The notes below the pieces were generated by a model. That model saw nothing but the letters and a program-made list of their open reading frames with translations. It had not been told where the DNA came from and made no database searches. A stretch of DNA of 6,507 bases from Spartobacteria bacterium (GTDB taxonomy: Bacteria > Verrucomicrobiota > Verrucomicrobiia > Chthoniobacterales > Chthoniobacteraceae): contig JANXWU010000510.1 of NCBI GenBank assembly GCA_025350985.1, positions 1 through 6,507 of the forward strand. Direction: 5' to 3'. The first letter of the stretch is position 1. Every line of letters starts with the position of its first letter. Of this stretch, positions 4,970 through 6,507 are shown piece after piece. A program made the translations under genes and the position numbers.

Positions 4970-5290
4970 ATGAAAGTTTTCCGCATTTTCCTCCTGCCAG
5001 TTCTACTCGTTCTGCTCCCGGCCTGCGCCTGCCGGGTCAAACAGGGAGTCGTAACCGCTAAGCGCGCGCACAAAGGCATGAGATTCGACCCGATGCGCGT
5101 GGGGCCGTTTTACCGACTGGCCCAGCCCGATCTTTACTGGGTGCGCGTGCGTGGGGAAAACGCGCATGGACGCACGGTGAACAAAAACATCGCCGTGTTT
5201 CGCTCCGATTTTTCGCGCATTTGCGTGGGCGATCATTGGTCGGCGTGCGGCGGCTTCGAGAGCGGTTCGACCTGCCCGGCGCACAAGTAG
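4970..5290 (+). CDS. Small predicted lipoprotein of unknown function
   Basis: A 106-residue protein that I do not recognise. Residues 1-18 form a lipoprotein signal: basic K2/R5, a Leu/Val-rich core, then LPAC with Cys19 as the likely lipidated residue, followed by Cys21. The mature part has about 87 residues. It is basic and contains PFYRLAQPDLYWVRVRG (46-62), NKNIAVFRSDFSRICVGDHW (71-90), and Cys85, Cys93 and Cys102, which could form disulfides outside the cytoplasm. The alternating hydrophobic pattern suggests a small beta-rich domain. I chose the ATG at 4970 because it places the signal peptide at the N-terminus; a TTG at 4919 would put 17 odd residues before it. There is no convincing Shine-Dalgarno. 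It lies 64 bases after rsfS and 57 before the exported hydrolase, in the same direction, so all three could be co-transcribed. Confidence 0.7.
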   Translation: MKVFRIFLLPVLLVLLPACACRVKQGVVTAKRAHKGMRFDPMRVGPFYRLAQPDLYWVRVRGENAHGRTVNKNIAVFRSDFSRICVGDHWSACGGFESGSTCPAHK

Positions 5291-5347
5291 GCGGCAAGTC
5301 GGATTGACAGGGAATCGGCACCGGCGCACGGTTTGGGCACGCTTCCC

Positions 5348-6184
5348 ATGTTTCAAATTCCTCGCCCAAACCGCTGGCTGATCGTTGCTGGAATCTTTTG
5401 CCTAATGGTCTCCTCCCTCTTCCTGTTGGCCCAAGGCAAGCCCGGTTTGCCCACCGATTTCGAGGCGCGCATTTACCAAGATGCCGGAGGAAAATCGCTG
5501 CCCTATCGTTTGCTCAAGCCGAAAAATTATGACGCGACCCAGCGCTATCCGCTCGTGCTTTTCCTGCATGGCGCGGGTGAACGAGGCACCGACAATCTCG
5601 CGCAGCTCAAGCATTGCGTCGGGCTTTTTACCGAGCCCGGGAATCGCGAAAAATATCCGTGTTTCGTCGTCGCGCCGCAGTGCCCGATGACCGACGACAA
5701 AAAAGATGAGCCGTGGGGATGGACCGGCGTTCACCCTTTCAAAGTCCGCCCCTACCGCTACCCAGAAAAGGTCGCCGAAGCCGGAAGGCTGGCCTTCGAG
5801 ATCGTCGAGAAAATGCAGAAGGAATTTTCGGTCGATGCCGATCGGATTTATGTCGGCGGCATTTCGATGGGCGGATTCGGAACTTGGGATTTCCTCGCGC
5901 GTCATCCTGACGTGTTCGCGGCAGGGGTGCCGGTGTGCGGCGGCGGAGACCCGGACACGGCTGCACGTTTTGTAAAAGTTCCAGTCTGGAACTTTCACGG
6001 GGCGATCGACCCCGTGGTGCCGGTGCTGCTCAGCCGCGTGATGATCGACGCGTTAAAAGCCGCGGGCGGCCAGCCGCGCTACACCGAGTATCCCGAGGCG
6101 AAGCATGACTCGTGGCTGCCCGCGTTTGCGGAGCCGGAATTACTGCCGTGGCTATTCGCGCAAAAGCGGAGCACGCCGCCATAA
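5348..6184 (+). CDS. Exported alpha/beta-hydrolase (esterase / predicted peptidase, COG4099-like)
   Basis: A 278-residue serine hydrolase. An N-terminal hydrophobic segment (LIVAGIFCLMVSSLFLLAQG, 11-30) acts as a signal peptide or anchor, so the enzyme should be periplasmic or membrane-attached. The catalytic domain begins near residue 38 (FEARIYQDAGGKSLPYRLLKP). It shows the oxyanion-hole motif LFLHGAGERG (71-80), the nucleophile elbow GISMGG with Ser173 (171-176), the acid in FHGAIDPVVP (Asp221) and the His in AKHDSW (His253), so the triad is complete. HGAGERG together with GISMGGFGTW is typical of the COG4099 'predicted peptidase' group, related to PHB-depolymerase and feruloyl-esterase-like enzymes. 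The substrate cannot be read from the sequence; an ester of a polysaccharide or lipid is as likely as a peptide. I prefer ATG 5348 over TTG 5333. The 3' end overlaps the convergent minus-strand gene by 33 bases. Confidence 0.85.
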   Translation: MFQIPRPNRWLIVAGIFCLMVSSLFLLAQGKPGLPTDFEARIYQDAGGKSLPYRLLKPKNYDATQRYPLVLFLHGAGERGTDNLAQLKHCVGLFTEPGNREKYPCFVVAPQCPMTDDKKDEPWGWTGVHPFKVRPYRYPEKVAEAGRLAFEIVEKMQKEFSVDADRIYVGGISMGGFGTWDFLARHPDVFAAGVPVCGGGDPDTAARFVKVPVWNFHGAIDPVVPVLLSRVMIDALKAAGGQPRYTEYPEAKHDSWLPAFAEPELLPWLFAQKRSTPP

Positions 6185-6507
6185 ACGGCTGCTGTCCGTC
6201 TTTCGAGATTTTCGAAAGGCGATTGCGAGCAGCCCGCCGCCACCCAACAGCATCGGCATCACGCTCCAGCGGCTTTCGGGACACAAGAATTCGCCGGCAT
6301 TAAACGAGTTCCAAATGCATTGCGGACTCCGGGGCGGAAAGTGCGTGAAGTAAATCCCCTCCCACGAACCGATGGGATTGGCAGAAACTGGACCGTGGAT
6401 GGTCGCAAGGTAAACCAGAGGTTGATAGAAATCGGGATGCCGGATCGTGCCGAGCTCGATGTCCTCCCGCATTTCACGGCCCACCATTTGCAACCTCTCT
6501 TCCAAAC
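6152..6507 (-). CDS. 3' end of an unidentified gene with a C-terminal membrane segment (partial)
   Basis: This frame is open from the right window edge to the TAG at 6152-6154, about 118 codons, so the true N-terminus probably lies outside. I do not recognise the family. The visible part has a charged stretch, then HPDFYQPLVYLATIHGPVS (23-41), SWEGIYFTHFPPRSPQCIW (47-65), FNAGEFLCPESRW (68-80), a glycine-rich hydrophobic segment VMPMLLGGGGLLAIAF (82-97) and a basic end starting RKSRK (98-102). The order Pro-Glu-Ser, hydrophobic helix, basic cluster resembles a PEP-CTERM sorting tail, but about 15 further residues follow and the window shows no exosortase, so this is only a resemblance. Residue numbers count from a TTG at 6505. 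The composition is protein-like, unlike the plus-strand frames here. It overlaps the hydrolase tail-to-tail. Confidence 0.6.
   Translation of the reverse strand, partial: LEERLQMVGREMREDIELGTIRHPDFYQPLVYLATIHGPVSANPIGSWEGIYFTHFPPRSPQCIWNSFNAGEFLCPESRWSVMPMLLGGGGLLAIAFRKSRKTDSSRLWRRAPLLRE

Overview
The window looks like ordinary chromosomal DNA from a GC-rich Gram-negative bacterium. It is most likely a member of the Verrucomicrobiota (inference). The reasons are a C4 zinc-ribbon coiled-coil protein of the kind found in the Planctomycetes-Verrucomicrobia-Chlamydiae group, a signal-peptide-bearing NamZ beside NagZ, poor Shine-Dalgarno sequences before most genes, and intergenic dispersed repeats built on GTCATTCTGAGCG. 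No phage, insertion sequence, CRISPR array, tRNA or rRNA was seen.

Layout. Positions 1-96 hold no complete gene. On the minus strand lie a zinc-ribbon coiled-coil protein (97-801) and a NagZ-type beta-N-acetylglucosaminidase (1006-2100), separated by a repeat element (861-1002). The 447-base gap between nagZ and the divergent plus-strand namZ (2548-3735) is largely filled by two tandem copies of a related 135-137 base inverted-repeat element. After namZ come a small hairpin repeat (3833-3892), then nadD (3905-4486) and rsfS (4468-4905), which overlap. A small lipoprotein of unknown function (4970-5290) and an exported serine hydrolase (5348-6184) follow. The right edge carries the 3' end of a minus-strand gene (6152-6507) that converges on and overlaps the hydrolase.

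How the genes work together. nagZ and namZ encode two exo-acting glycosidases that together can take peptide-free peptidoglycan glycan chains down to single sugars, a pairing also found in the Bacillus subtilis murein-recycling cluster. nadD and rsfS are a common bacterial pair (NAD synthesis and ribosome silencing). The lipoprotein and hydrolase are both predicted to be exported, but no functional link is visible.

The most interesting observation is the nadD/rsfS junction. The conserved RsfS sequence starts well upstream of any in-frame ATG, GTG or TTG. The best start is a rare ATT codon at 4468, placed 8 bases after a good Shine-Dalgarno core inside nadD. In addition, the last sense codons of nadD form the heptamer A AAA AAC directly before the TAG stop, and a -1 slip there would enter exactly the rsfS frame. 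I found no convincing wholly new system.
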